Shown in pieces: positions 46,733 through 57,911 of a DNA stretch of 64,000 nucleotides. Source of the stretch: Salvelinus alpinus (taxonomy: Eukaryota; Chordata; Actinopteri; Salmoniformes; Salmonidae); assembly GCF_045679555.1 (NCBI RefSeq), contig NC_092115.1, positions 36,340,728-36,404,727 of the forward strand, in the 5' to 3' direction. The translations under genes and the position numbers were made by a program. The notes beneath the pieces are model-generated. The model saw only the letters and a program-made list of their open reading frames with translations. It ran no database searches and was not told where the DNA came from. The stretch's first letter is position 1. Each line of letters begins with the position of its first letter.

Positions 46733-48118
46733 AACCCCTGACAACATTCCGCTGAAAAAGGCAGCTTTGGAAATTCTAAAATATTTTTTTGAAATATGTA
46801 ACTTTCACACATTAACAAGTCAAATACAGCAAATGACAGATAAACATCTTGTAAATATACCCATCGTGTCCGATTTAAAAAATGTTTTACAGCGATAACA
46901 CAACATATGATTATGTTAGATCACCGCCAAGTCCAAAAAACACACAGCCATTTTCCCAACCAAAGATAGGAGTAACAAAAAGCAGAAATAGAGATTAAAT
47001 GAATCAATAACCTTTGATGATCTTCATCAGATGACACTCATAGGACATCATGTTACACAATACATGTATGTTTTGTTCGATAATGTGCATATTTATATAA
47101 AAAAAATCTCAGTTTACATTGGCGCCATATTCAGGAATGCCTCCAAAATATCCAGAGAAATTGCAAAGAGCCACATCAAATAACAGAAATACTCATCATA
47201 AACTTTGATGAAAGATACATGTTTTACATAGAATTAAAGATACACTTGTTCTTAATGCAACCGCTGTTACAGATTTCTAAAAAACTTTACGGAAAAAGCA
47301 CACCATGCAATAATCTGAGACGGCGCTCAGATATAAACAACATTTCTCCGCCATGTTGGAGTCAACAGAAATACGAAATTACATCATAAATATTCCCTTA
47401 CCTTTGATGATCTTCATCAGAATGCACTCCCAGGAATCCTAGTTCCACAATAAATTGTTGTTTTGTTTGATAATGTCCATTATTTATGTCCAAGTAGCTA
47501 CTTTTGTTGGCACGTTTAGTACACATATCCAAATGCTCGCGCAGATCCAGGCGAACGTCGGACGAAAACTTCAAAAAGTTATATTACAGGTCGAATAAAC
47601 TTGTCAAACTAAGTAGAGAGTCAATCTTTAGGATGTTGTTATCATAAATATTCAATAACGTTCCTACCGGAGAATTCCTTTGTGTCTATAGAAGTAATGG
47701 AACGCAAGTCGATATACTGTGGAATGTGCATGACCAGGACCTGGCACTCTGCCAGACCACTGACTCAAACAGCTCCTATCCGGCCCCACATCACAGTAGA
47801 AGCTTCATTCAACGTTCTACAGACTGTTGACAAACAGATCCATATCCCACTGGGATTTCAATAGGCGATGAGTTGAAAATCGACCAGCCTCAGAATTCTC
47901 ACTTCCTGTTTGGATTTTTTCTCAGGTTTTTGCCTGCCATATGAGTTCTGTTATACTCACAGACATCATTCAAACAGTTTTAGAAACTCCAGAGTGTGTT
48001 ATATCCAATAGTAATAATAATATGCATATATTAGCATCTGGGACAGAGTAGGAGGCAGTTCACTCTGGGCACGCTATTCATCCAAAGTGAAAATGCTGCC
48101 CCCTATCCCTAAAAAGTT
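46733..48118 (-). mobile_element. TTAA-type non-autonomous DNA element
   Basis: The left edge is CCGCTAGCGTAACCCCTGAC and the right edge GCTGCCCCCTATCCCTAAAAAGTTAG. The right edge read in reverse (AACTTTTTAGGGATAGGGGG) resembles the left end of the element at 25936 (AACTTCTTGAGAATACAGGG). The TTAA at the right has decayed to TTAG. A pair of similar segments, 'cctttgatgatcttcatcag', occurs at 47012 and 47402. No transposase frame. Confidence 0.65.
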
Positions 48119-49370
48119 AGCGGAGACTGCATTCACGGTAAACGCTCCATATTTCTTCTCAATCGCAAACTACCTTTACATTTATATCGCGGAATTTGTA
48201 ACGCTTCATCGTTACAGATTAAATAGAGCCCTAAAACTACTAAAGAACTACCCGAGAAGCATTAGGCTCTCGGTCTGATATGCGCGTTTGAACACCTGAG
48301 TAAACTCTACTCATTGCGCTGGCGCAGTCATAGCCTTGACCACGGCATTTGTTCACGGATATCCCATCACTTTCAATCAGTTCAATTATTTATTTTTCAA
48401 GGCCTAAAGCACTTTGAGCTGTCACATTCTTGAAGCCCAAGAAACAAATACTTAGCTTTCTAATGCAAATGGAAATTAAAAAGGTTTATGAATGACTTTT
48501 TGCAGAGTTACGTCAACATCATTTATATATTAATAAATAAAAAATAGTCATCGATGACAGGCGAGTACGAGTGTAAAGGGCTACTAGGCATTATGGTGCT
48601 TATCTTTATTATTGTTTATTTTTTAAACATGTATCTGTGTGTCTTCGCTAGTTATATTCATATCTCATGTGTCGTCGAATTAATCGCAGTTACAGTTACC
48701 TTGCATTGAGAGCCTTGAATGAAACGATCAGGCAAGGAACGTACCACTTTCATTTAGGGGTGTACGTGAACGGTTATTAAACAAATCCCTCACCAATAAT
48801 AGTATGTCTATAAAAGCTGCATTCAGATATAGGCTACAATTAATACAATACAAGACAACACGATACTATTTCATATTTACATCAGAAATGTATTTTCAGT
48901 CTGTCTACATTAAGCAATCCGTCTTGTGACGACAGCTCTCCCTCTAAAAGTGGTGGTTTCTCCCAAGATGATGTTGCAGATCCCTTTAAAATCTCTTGAC
49001 CGCTGCCTCTGCGACGAAGTTTGGAGCGGAGCCGATCAGCGGTAATGAGAGACGTTGCTGGAAATGACTATCTTCATTTTTTGCAGAACTGCTTTTGTGA
49101 TTAAATGTATTGAACGAATTACGAGTTTGGCGTTGATGATATTCTCTCAAACTGGACTAATTAATAATTCTGCTACCGAACTGTCTAATCTGAAGTAGGA
49201 CGCATAGGCTCCTAAAACGAATCGCCATTGTGATCCTTTCACTCTGGTGCAAGAAAAAGTTATATTTTTCACCCATCGTGAGAAAGGGAAAGGTATCCCA
49301 CAAAACGAATAGGAATTTAAACGTTTGGAACGGGATGTTTTATCCCTCTTAAATCCTATTCTACGTCGAA
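48119..49370. other. Upstream region of the pik3r3-like gene
   Basis: 48119-48330 includes CTAAAACTACTAAAGAACTAC and looks like a further dispersed repeat. From about 48900 the sequence is more mixed in composition. It should contain the promoter and 5' UTR. I cannot place a transcription start, and no TATA box stands out. An in-frame TAA lies 18 bases before the start codon. Confidence 0.45.
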
Positions 49371-52300
49371 ATGGATCAGGCGCCTCCAGGTATTTGTTGG
49401 ATCTGTATTCTATTAAAATGCCTATCACATTTTATTAACATCTTATGATAGAAAGTTGACATAAGACCAGTTGTGTACACACAGGTGTTGCCCCCCCCCC
49501 CCCCCATGTGTTTTGCCCAGGCATGCATAGCGCAATTCGCTGCTTGGCAATTACGTAATACTTTTGTCGTTGACGCGGTGGATTCGCTCATTCTCAGTCT
49601 TGCTTTGTCTTACAAAGATATATATCAAAATTAAACATGGTATTTTGGGCCATAGGTTGATGAAATTCTCTCTAACCTATTATTATGTTATAATAACGCG
49701 ATTTACCAGCGCGTAAACAATGTTGAGTGGAGAAGAAATGCCGCATGAAATGACTGCTTTGTTCCCCTTTTTCTCTAGTCTACTGTAGCCGACCGTAGTT
49801 AATTCGTGCGCAACCACTGAAAGCCTACCAGACCAGACTAGGCAACTTGTCGCATGACTTACTTTGAAACTGCCAATGGATGGCTGTATGCTATCTGATG
49901 TGATATTGCATTTATTATTATCACATATTGTCATTTTTTTTATTCAGCTGTCTCCATGGGATTACAGTGAATGACATAGCCATAGCCTGTTTAGAACTGC
50001 ATTGGACAATTTCCAATGCTTCTTAAATTAAAAGAAAGATAATGTGATATTTATATCTGGGCTTTTATGAAGTATATTCTTCATATACTGTATTTTTGTA
50101 TTACTTTACTTCATGACACCCTCTGGAGTGAGGGCTTAGGGTACAGTCACAAGTCATACAGTTTAGGAATTCATGGTTTCAGCTTTTGCTGCTACAGGTT
50201 CCTAAAATGCACTTTTGGCCTGTAGTGAAACATATCGCCAATATCGTCCTTCACCCCAATATGGAGAAGTTAAGAGGGTTTTGAAAAGTCCTGCGGAAAA
50301 GAAAAATATAATAGTTTTATAGAGGATCATAACTGTAGTATCCTTCCAGAAGATGGATGGTTTTGGGGCAGTTGCAGAATTTGGACACAAGACAACCAGG
50401 GGATGTAAAAGTGACCCTATCTAAAGTTATGCCTACATTTGCACTTTACTGACGAAGTAAAAATGTGCTGAATTTGCAGCATTTACATTTGGTTGCTTTA
50501 GCTTCTTTGTTGGTTTTTCAGACTTGTTGACAAACGTGTGAAATCTATTTCCCCAAGAAAAAATTCTAAAAGGCAACATTGTGAGTGAACCTATGTTTGA
50601 CATGCCTAGGCTTGTCTGGAGATTTGACAAGCTTGCAAAGAGTGTGTGTGTGTGTGTGTGGGGGGGGGTTGTTGTGTGGGGGATTATTCATTTAAACAGC
50701 TGTGGGTCTGCCGGTGGTGATAGTGAGGTGACAGTTTATGTTTGCAGTTATATCACTTCCTCTCAAACTGATCATTATCTCAGGAAACTGTCATCCTGAT
50801 CGCTCGCTTTCTCTCTCAGCTCTCCCTCCTAGGTCAACAAAGACCATTACCTCCACCATGAGCCACAACTGCCTCAGGGAAGCCCCAGTCTTTCCCCTGC
50901 AAGATGCCGAGTGGTACTGGGGAGACATTTCCAGGGAGGAAGTCAACGAGAAGCTCTGCAACACACCTGACGGTTCCTTCCTAGTTCGTGACGCTTCCAC
51001 TAAGACACAAGGAGACTTCACTCTGACGCTGAGGAAAGACGGCCACAGCAAGTTGATAAAGATCTACCACCGTGAGGGGAAGTACGGATTCTCAGAACCC
51101 CTGACCTTCAGCTCCGTGGTGGAGCTCATCTGGCACTACCAGCATCATCCTCTGGTGGAATACAACGCTGTGCTTGACGTCATGCTCACACACCCCGTAT
51201 CCCGCTTCCAACAGGTAGGCAGGAGACACCCACCCACACCTCTCATCTACCCTCAGTCTCAATAATGTTTGTTTCCATTTTGAGATGGAAATTTGTGAGG
51301 GAGTGAAATTTGCCTTTGGTTTCCTAAGTAAATGGAAGATAATCGTCATACACAGACAAGTAATTAGTTGTCTGCTGTATTACATTTGTCTGCCTGTCTG
51401 TACCCAGGATGAGCTGGTGGAAGAGGACAGTGTTGACGTGGCTGGGAGGAAGCTCCAGGAGTACCACAGTCAGTATCAGGAGAAGAGTCAAGAATTTGAC
51501 CGTCTATACGAGGCCTACAGTAAAACCTCACAGGAGATCCAGATGAAGAGAACAGCGATAGATGCCTTCAACGAGACCATGCTGATCTTCGAGGAGCAGT
51601 GTCGTGAGCAGGAGCGTTACGGGGAGGAGTGTGAGAGGAGCAGTCGATCTGAGGGAACAGAGAAGGACCTGGAGAGGTGAGTCTGGCAAACTAAGGCAAC
51701 AACATCGCTACGTCTCTCCACATGGAGTCTCCACACATGCTTATAGTGTGGATAGATGTCTCTTTGTTGTTTCATCCTTCCAACATGCATGCAGCTATGT
51801 TTCAGCTCAGTGGCGTGACCCATGACCCATCTTTTGACCTCTTATGACCATTGACATTTGCCCTTCCAGCTTCCTAATGAACTATGAGAAGCTGAAGTCT
51901 CGGCTGGGGGAGATCTACAACAGTAAGGTCCACCTGGAGCAGGACTTGAGGTCCCAGGTCCAGGACTATAGAGAGACAGACAGGAGGATCAACAGCCTCA
52001 GGCCTGACCTCATAGAGCTACGCAACATCAGGGACCAGTACTTCAAGTAAGTTACAATACTTCTATTCTATTCTGTTTTATTCAATTTTATTCCAATCAC
52101 TGTTAATGAAAAGTAGCTTTTTTCAATCCCTTCCCACTGGGCAAAAAGTAGTTGAATCAACGTGGTTTCCACGTCATTTCAACAACAAAAAATATATGTG
52201 ATGACGTTGAATCAACATAAGGGAATTTTGTCTTTTTTTCACCAAACCTTTAACCTAAATCCAATGACATGGTGAAATGTTTTGTTGATTTCATGTTGAA

Positions 52301-53369
52301 TTCACGTAGTTGACAATTTAACTAAAATGTCATCAAAACTAGACATTGAAATGATGTCTGCCCAGTGGGTTGGCACAGACATTAATTTTTGGTCCCTTTG
52401 GTTTTTCAGTTGGCTGAATCACAAAGGTGTGCGACAGAAACGCATTAATGATTGGCTGGGGATCCAAGACGATAGCAGTGACGAGTAAGTATTTCATAGT
52501 ATAGACCTGTAAATTCTTAGAATACTTCGTAATTGTACTTAGTTTTTGCTTAGAAATGCTTGTGGTGCATATACCTGTTTAGAAATGATTAAATACACCT
52601 CTTTTTAATAGTATGCTCACTATTTATGAATGATTGTTATCAATGAAAGGTTTTAACAATGTCCTCCCTGGTGTGTGTGCAGCACCTATGTGTTGAAGGG
52701 GGAACGGGAGAGGCTGGCGCACCATGATGAGGGGACCTGGTTCGTGGGAGAGCTGAGCAGGACGCAGGCTGAGGAGATGCTGATGGACAAACCCACCGGA
52801 ACCTTCCTGATCCGAGAGAGCAGCAAGCAGGGCTGCTACGCCTGCTCCGTAGTGTGAGTGTTCTCTTCCTGCGAGAAATGAACATCATGTAAATAGTCAT
52901 GAAGGAAAGGAGATTAAGAAAAATATGTGAATACTGCTATACCGTATGAGATGGCTCTATTTTATAGGCTCTTGTAAAGCAGTTACTTCACTTTGATGCA
53001 TGTTTCAAAGCTTAGGGGCTGCTACACTGGTACTAACATATCTTTCTTTTGTAACCTTTCAGTGTGAATGAAGAAGTAAAGCATTGCATGATCTACAGCA
53101 CGCCACGTGGTTACGGCTTCGCTGAGCCCTACGACCTCCACTGTTCTCTGAAGGAGCTCGTTCTGCACTACCGCCTCAACTCCCTGGCACAGCACAACCA
53201 GGCCTTGGACGTCCGGCTGGTGCACCCCGTCCACGTCACCCCTGTCTCGTCAGCTTCGCCCCGCACAGCCACAGAGGATTGCCTGCTACTAAAGACAGAG
53301 GAACACCATCTTCTACAGACTTCTACTAAACTACCCGCTGGACTCCCTGCAGCCGCGCCAGAGATGTAG
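49371..53369 (+). CDS. pik3r3: Phosphoinositide 3-kinase regulatory subunit gamma-like (p55-gamma), 7 coding exons
   Basis: Adaptor that binds the p110 catalytic subunit through its inter-SH2 coiled coil and recruits it to phosphotyrosine proteins at the membrane. Exons: 49371-49389, 50820-51214, 51408-51676, 51870-52046, 52410-52484, 52683-52853, 53063-53369. Together they give 470 codons with consistent phase and GT/AG at every intron. The amino terminus MDQAPPALPPR is a short Pro-rich segment like that of p55-gamma, with no SH3 or BCR domain. nSH2 is residues 38-133 (FLVRDAS, Arg63). The coiled coil is about 139-310 ([26 protein letters not shown]). cSH2 is 331 to about 425 (FLIRESS, Arg356). 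[12 protein letters not shown] and [11 protein letters not shown] favour PIK3R3 over PIK3R1/R2. The start has a good context (GAAATGG) and an upstream in-frame stop. The tail runs about 35 residues past the usual end. Other first exons could exist outside what I can see. Confidence 0.93.
49390..50819 (+). other. pik3r3: Intron 1 of pik3r3
   Basis: Donor CCAG|GTATTT; acceptor TCTCTCAG|CTCTCC. Contains a C run of about 16 (49491-49505) and a TG/poly-G tract at 50643-50668. The acceptor at 50819 is chosen over the later CTAG at 50833 because only the first keeps the frame open from the exon 1 ATG. Confidence 0.85.
52133..52369. mobile_element. MITE in pik3r3 intron 4
   Basis: A 237-bp element with inverted ends CCCACTGGGCA and TGCCCAGTGGG. 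The interior is AT-rich with 'gttgaatcaac' palindromes and has no coding frame. A related end occurs at 59447. Superfamily not assigned. Confidence 0.85.
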
Positions 53370-54910
53370 ACTAGACGGATGTGGGACCTGTTTGCGTTCT
53401 GTAGCTATCCTAGTAGGACAACTTGAGGGCGGATATGCTTGCGTACTGAAGCAACTTGAGGGCAGATGTGTTTGCTTAGTGAAGCAACTTGAGGGGGCGG
53501 ACGTGTTTGCGTACTGAAGCTATTCTACGGATTTGCACTAGGATGATTCCAACAGATTTGTGAATGTGATTTCACTTGATTGGAACTTTGACCGGAACTT
53601 GAATGTCAGCTGGGACTTTGTTTTTTATAAGATTCTGTTTGCTATTGTTATTGGTTTGTTTGTTTTTTTGTACCCATTTTCTCACCTTTTCTTTTATGGG
53701 ATACTATTTGTTTTCATTAGTGGGCCTGGTCATCCAGTGGATGACTGACTACATGTACTATATCATAATATGTTTATATTTGTCAGGTGCTCTTTTTTTA
53801 ATTTGGACTTCCAGGGCCCCATTTTGACAACACAAAGAACTGGTGCTGATGTAAAATGAGACCGTAATACACCCAATACCTTGGAATTTCGATTCATTTT
53901 CAAATACGTGTTAATTTCTGTGATGTCCATGCACGGCAGATCATTAAAGTGGGTTTAGAATATAATGGTGCTGAAAAACAAGATGGCTGACTCGGTGGCA
54001 TAGCTAGCTGTGGTACGTACCAAACTCGTTCTGAGTATTTGAGTACGTAGTCATGCAACTATAGGAACTGATGTAGCGCAATTTGACAGTAGCTTTGATT
54101 TTTTCTGTTGTCAAATTATAACCCAGTTACCAGTTGATATCTACCGTACTGAATGTAGCATAAACAATTTTCAATATATTCTTAGAACAACATTCTACAT
54201 ATTGTACCCAATAACCAAAGCACTTGTTATTAGTGAGAAAATATGTGTCCCGACCAGAAAATTCAGTTTATGGTGATGGGGGGGGAAAACACACCACACA
54301 TGTGCTTGATCAAAACATAAATGGACTGTACGTTATATTCTGTTACTCAAAGTATAAGCTTTTTGTATTTTTAGATATATATTTTTTCTGAAATATGCCA
54401 CAGAAGATGAAAGCTTGAGGAAAGTGCAATCCAACAGTATTTGTAATGTTAGAATTGAATGATTATGATTATCGGGGGTCATCAGCATTTGCCATAGAAA
54501 TGCACTAACTCTTGATTGGTGGCGTTATTCATCTGATGATGTGACCTTTTAAGAACGTTTTTGTGTGAACTGCCAGAGGTGCGGAAGTGTTAATTCTGTC
54601 TCTATTACTTGAACTGTGGCATTGCTCAATACAGGCATTGAATGTTTCCTCATGACATATAGGCCTACATAGCTTAAGAGGAGAGGAATCCATGTTGTTC
54701 TTGGCACATTTGTCAAGTTTGAGGACAATAGACAATCTGAATTGAGATACTGTAAAACTTGTTTTTGTGGTTGGTTCGATGGAAGGTGTTTTAGTCTCTC
54801 TTAAAAACTTGACGGGAGGATTGAGGAAACTCCTGGGGTGACGTTAAGCAATATGAGATTATTAAAACCTTTTCTTGCTGAAAGACAATAAACTGATGAG
54901 GTTTTTTTTG
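53370..54910 (+). other. pik3r3: 3' UTR of pik3r3 with poly(A) signal
   Basis: The candidate signal AATAAA at 54887-54892 is followed by a T/GT-rich element (54901-54930), so cleavage is expected near 54910. An ATTAAA at 53943 could give a shorter form. Just after the stop, a 33-bp unit starting CAACTTGAGGG is repeated three times (53419, 53452, 53485). Confidence 0.75.
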
Positions 54911-55384
54911 AACTTGTGTTGTCCTTGTTCCACTTCTTCCAAGTCTTTATTTATGCAACCAACCAATGACAATACATTTTCTATTTATGAAGGATTTATG
55001 AAGACTTCACTATGCCTTTAAATGGTGCTGTCAATCCTTCTATGCATGCAACACCTGAAACCAGTGAAATCTCTCACCTGAGCAGCTGCTTAGGGACAGA
55101 TCATCCACCCCAGCCTCAGGACATCCTTTCACCCCTCTATAAAATCCTGGTGTGATGCGAGTGAGAGGGGACATCCAATCTCTATTCCCGGGACCTCAGG
55201 TCCGTTAGTGTAGGTCCCAATAATTGATATGCAGTATATACTAGATGACTGAACAAGGGCCGCTGTTTTGAAGCCACCACGCCTCCATCTTGGAACTCCC
55301 CCACCTTTGTAAAAAAATATTTTGGAATTTATTCATGTCTACATTTGTTTTTGCTGTTAATTCTACGACAGACACCTTAATATA
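54911..55384. other. Downstream intergenic DNA, no gene
   Basis: No coding frame or repeat family recognised. Confidence 0.5.
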
Positions 55385-55865
55385 TATTTAGGAACACCTT
55401 CCAAATATTGAGTTGCACCCCTATTTCCTTCAGAACAGCCTTAATTCATCAGGGGATGGACTCTACAAGGTGTCGAAAGCGTTCCACAGGGATGCTGGCC
55501 CATGTTGACTCCAATGCTTCCCATAGTTGTATCAAGTTGCCTGGATGTCCTTTGTGTGGTGGACCATTCTTGATTCACATAGGAAACTGTTGAGCGTGAA
55601 AAGCCCAGCCGCGTTGCAGTTCTTGACACACTCAAACTGATGCGCCTTGTACCTACTACCACACCCCGTTCAAAGAAACTTAAATCTTTTGTCTTGCCCA
55701 TTCACCCTTTGAATGGCACACATACACAATTCATGTCTCAATTGTCTCAAGGCTTAAAAATCGTTATTTAACCTGTCTCCTCCCCTTCATCTACACTGAT
55801 TGAAGTGGGTTTAACAAGTGACATCAATAAGGGATCAAAGCTTTCTCCTGGATTAATCTGGTCAG
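55385..55865 (-). mobile_element. Tc1-derived non-autonomous element with helix-turn-helix remnant
   Basis: The minus frame 55701-55441 reads MGKTKDLSFFERGVVVGTRR, then [20 protein letters not shown], a paired-like helix-turn-helix as in Tc1-type transposase amino termini. The catalytic core is absent. The sequence is a common salmonid dispersed repeat (AACACCTTCC.AATATTGAGTTGC at the left). The right terminus is replaced by LINE sequence near 55866. Confidence 0.7.
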
Positions 55866-55980
55866 TCTATGTGTCCACATCACCAACAAAATATCATGGT
55901 CCAAACACACCAAGACAGTCGTGAAGAGGTCACAACAACACAATTTTCCCCCTCAGGAGACTGAAAAGATTTGGCATGTC
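55866..55980 (+). mobile_element. LINE family A coding fragment
   Basis: GTCCACATCACCAACAAAAT followed by CCAAGACAGTCGTGAAGAGG and CCCCCTCAGGAGACTGAAAA corresponds to the post-RT coding region at about 18585-18690 of the open copy. About 110 bp, no intact frame. Confidence 0.7.
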
Positions 55981-56360
55981 CTTTCTCTTTGCTTATTTGA
56001 CCTGTTCTTGCCATAATATGGACTTGGTCTTTTACCAAATAGGGTCATCTTCTGTACACCACCCCTACCTTGTCACAACACAACTGATTGACTCAAACTC
56101 ATTAAGAAGGAAAGAAATTCCACAAATTAACGTTTAACAAGGCACACCTTTTAATTGAAATGCATTCCAGGAGACTACCTCATGAAGCTGGTTGAGAATT
56201 CCAAGAGTGTGCAAAGCTGTCATCAAGGCAAATGGTGGCTACTTAAAAGAATCTCAAATTTGTTTAACACTTTTTTGGTTACTACAATGTAGAAGATAGT
56301 AAAAATAAAGAAAAACCTTTGAATGAGTAGTTGTGTCCAAACTTTTGACTAGTACTGATA
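55981..56360 (-). mobile_element. Tc1-like element terminal fragment, second family
   Basis: Ends CTTTTGACTAGTACTGATA. On the minus strand it holds the inverted repeat, leader and the first few transposase codons (near 56012). Same family as 5401-6110. The remainder of the element is absent. Confidence 0.8.
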
Positions 56361-57004
56361 TATATATATGTTATTATTATTTTTATTTATTTTTTTTTAC
56401 ATACAATTAAGTATAATGATTATGGCTCTAGATTGCAGGGAAAAGTGATTTCAGGTGTTTGAAAAATGCTAAATTCTCAGACTTATGGAAGCGGAACAGC
56501 TCCCCTCCGGACCACCGCCCCCCCATCCTCACATAATTCGTGCCCCCTCTAACATAATGGGAGCATGATGCCCCTGAGAACAGACACAGATATTCTGGGG
56601 GGGGATCCTCTTAGGTCCAGACCAAGGATTATACCCTGAAAACTGTGTCAGTCAGCAGCATAGAGAGGACAGGACAGCCTTCTTGGCTGGATGGATGGAC
56701 CAGATGCACTGGCGTCTGTGAGCTGCTGACTCACTACCAGGGTGTGTGTGTTAGTGTCTGTTCCTGATTAGAAAATGGACAGTAGGCAATTCACAGAGAC
56801 AGATTGCACAGGTTTGCACTGCAACACTGAAAGTGACAGAATGGCAGCTCTGATTACACCTCCAACTTAACCTTTGTCCTGTTAGCTGGTTTGAACTCTC
56901 TGACTGACTTGACCTGAAACTGTCTCCACCACAACCCTCATCACTTTCTCTCATGGTAATATTTGCAGATGTAAATTCTTCCATTGATATTCATACTGTT
57001 TATA
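56361..57004. other. No gene seen
   Basis: An AT-rich start, then unique-looking sequence with a G run (56598-56606). A 77-codon minus frame (56751-56984) shows no domain. Confidence 0.5.
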
Positions 57005-57006
57005 TA

Positions 57007-57758
57007 CTGAACAAAAATATAAACGCAACATGCAGCAATTTCAATGATTTTACTGAGTTACAGTTCATATAAGAAAATCATTCAATTGAAATAAATCCAT
57101 TAGGCCATAATCTATGGATTTCACATGACTGTGCAGGGGCCCAACCACCGGGGAGCCAGTTCCAGCCAATCAGAATTAGTTTTTCCCCACAAAAGGGCTT
57201 TATTACAGAGAGAAATACTCCTCCGTTTCATCAGCTGTCCGGGTGACTGGTCTCAGACAATCCCGCAGGTGAAGAAGCAGGATGAGAAGGTCCTAGGCTG
57301 GCGTGGTTACACGTGGTCTGTGGCTGTGAGGCCGGTCAGATGTGCTGCCTAAGGCAGCTTATTGTAGAGAAATTAACATTACATTCTCTGGCAACAGCTC
57401 TGGTGGACATTCCTGCAGTCAGCATGCCAACATGCTCCCTCAAAACTTGAGACATCTGTGGCATTGTGTTGTGTGACAAAACTGCACATTTTAGAGTGGC
57501 CTTTTATTGTTCCAAGCATAAGGTGCACCTGTGTAATGATCATGCTGTTTAATCAGATTCTTGATATGCCACACCTGTCAGGTGGATGGATTATCTTGGC
57601 AAAGGAGAAATGCTCACTAATAAGGATGTAAACAAATGTGTGCACAAAATTTGATAGAAATAAGCTTTTTTTGCATGTGGAAATTTTCTGGGATATTTTA
57701 TTTCACCACATAAAACATGGGACCAGTACTTTACATGTCGCCTTTATATTTTGTTCAG
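57007..57758. mobile_element. Tc1/mariner-type MITE with TA duplication
   Basis: A 752-bp element with inverted ends CTGAACAAAAATATAAACGC and CCTTTATATTTTGTTCAG, flanked by TA (57005-57006 and 57759-57760). No transposase frame; the 75-codon plus frame at 57125 has no recognisable domain. Non-autonomous. Confidence 0.92.
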
Positions 57759-57774
57759 TATATATTTACATTTT

Positions 57775-57911
57775 TGTAATTTAGCAGACACTCTTATCCA
57801 GAGCAATTAGGTTTAAGTGCCTTGCTCAAGTGAACATTGCCTGATCTTTCACCAAGTCAACTCAGGGAGTTACTGGCCCAACGCTCTTAACCGCTAGGCT
57901 ATCTACCACCA
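57775..57911 (-). mobile_element. tRNA-derived SINE fragment
   Basis: Begins TTTAGCAGACACTCTTATCC, the reverse of a common fish SINE tail, and continues to CTTAACCGCTAGGCTATC. The latter resembles the reverse of a tRNA-like A-box region (TAGCGGTTAAGAG). The B-box area is eroded. Confidence 0.7.

Noticed and set aside
49371..53369. Assignment as pik3r1 or pik3r2
   Set aside because: No SH3 or BCR region in exon 1, and the inter-SH2 residues ([23 protein letters not shown]) fit p55-gamma better. The a/b paralogue was not decided.
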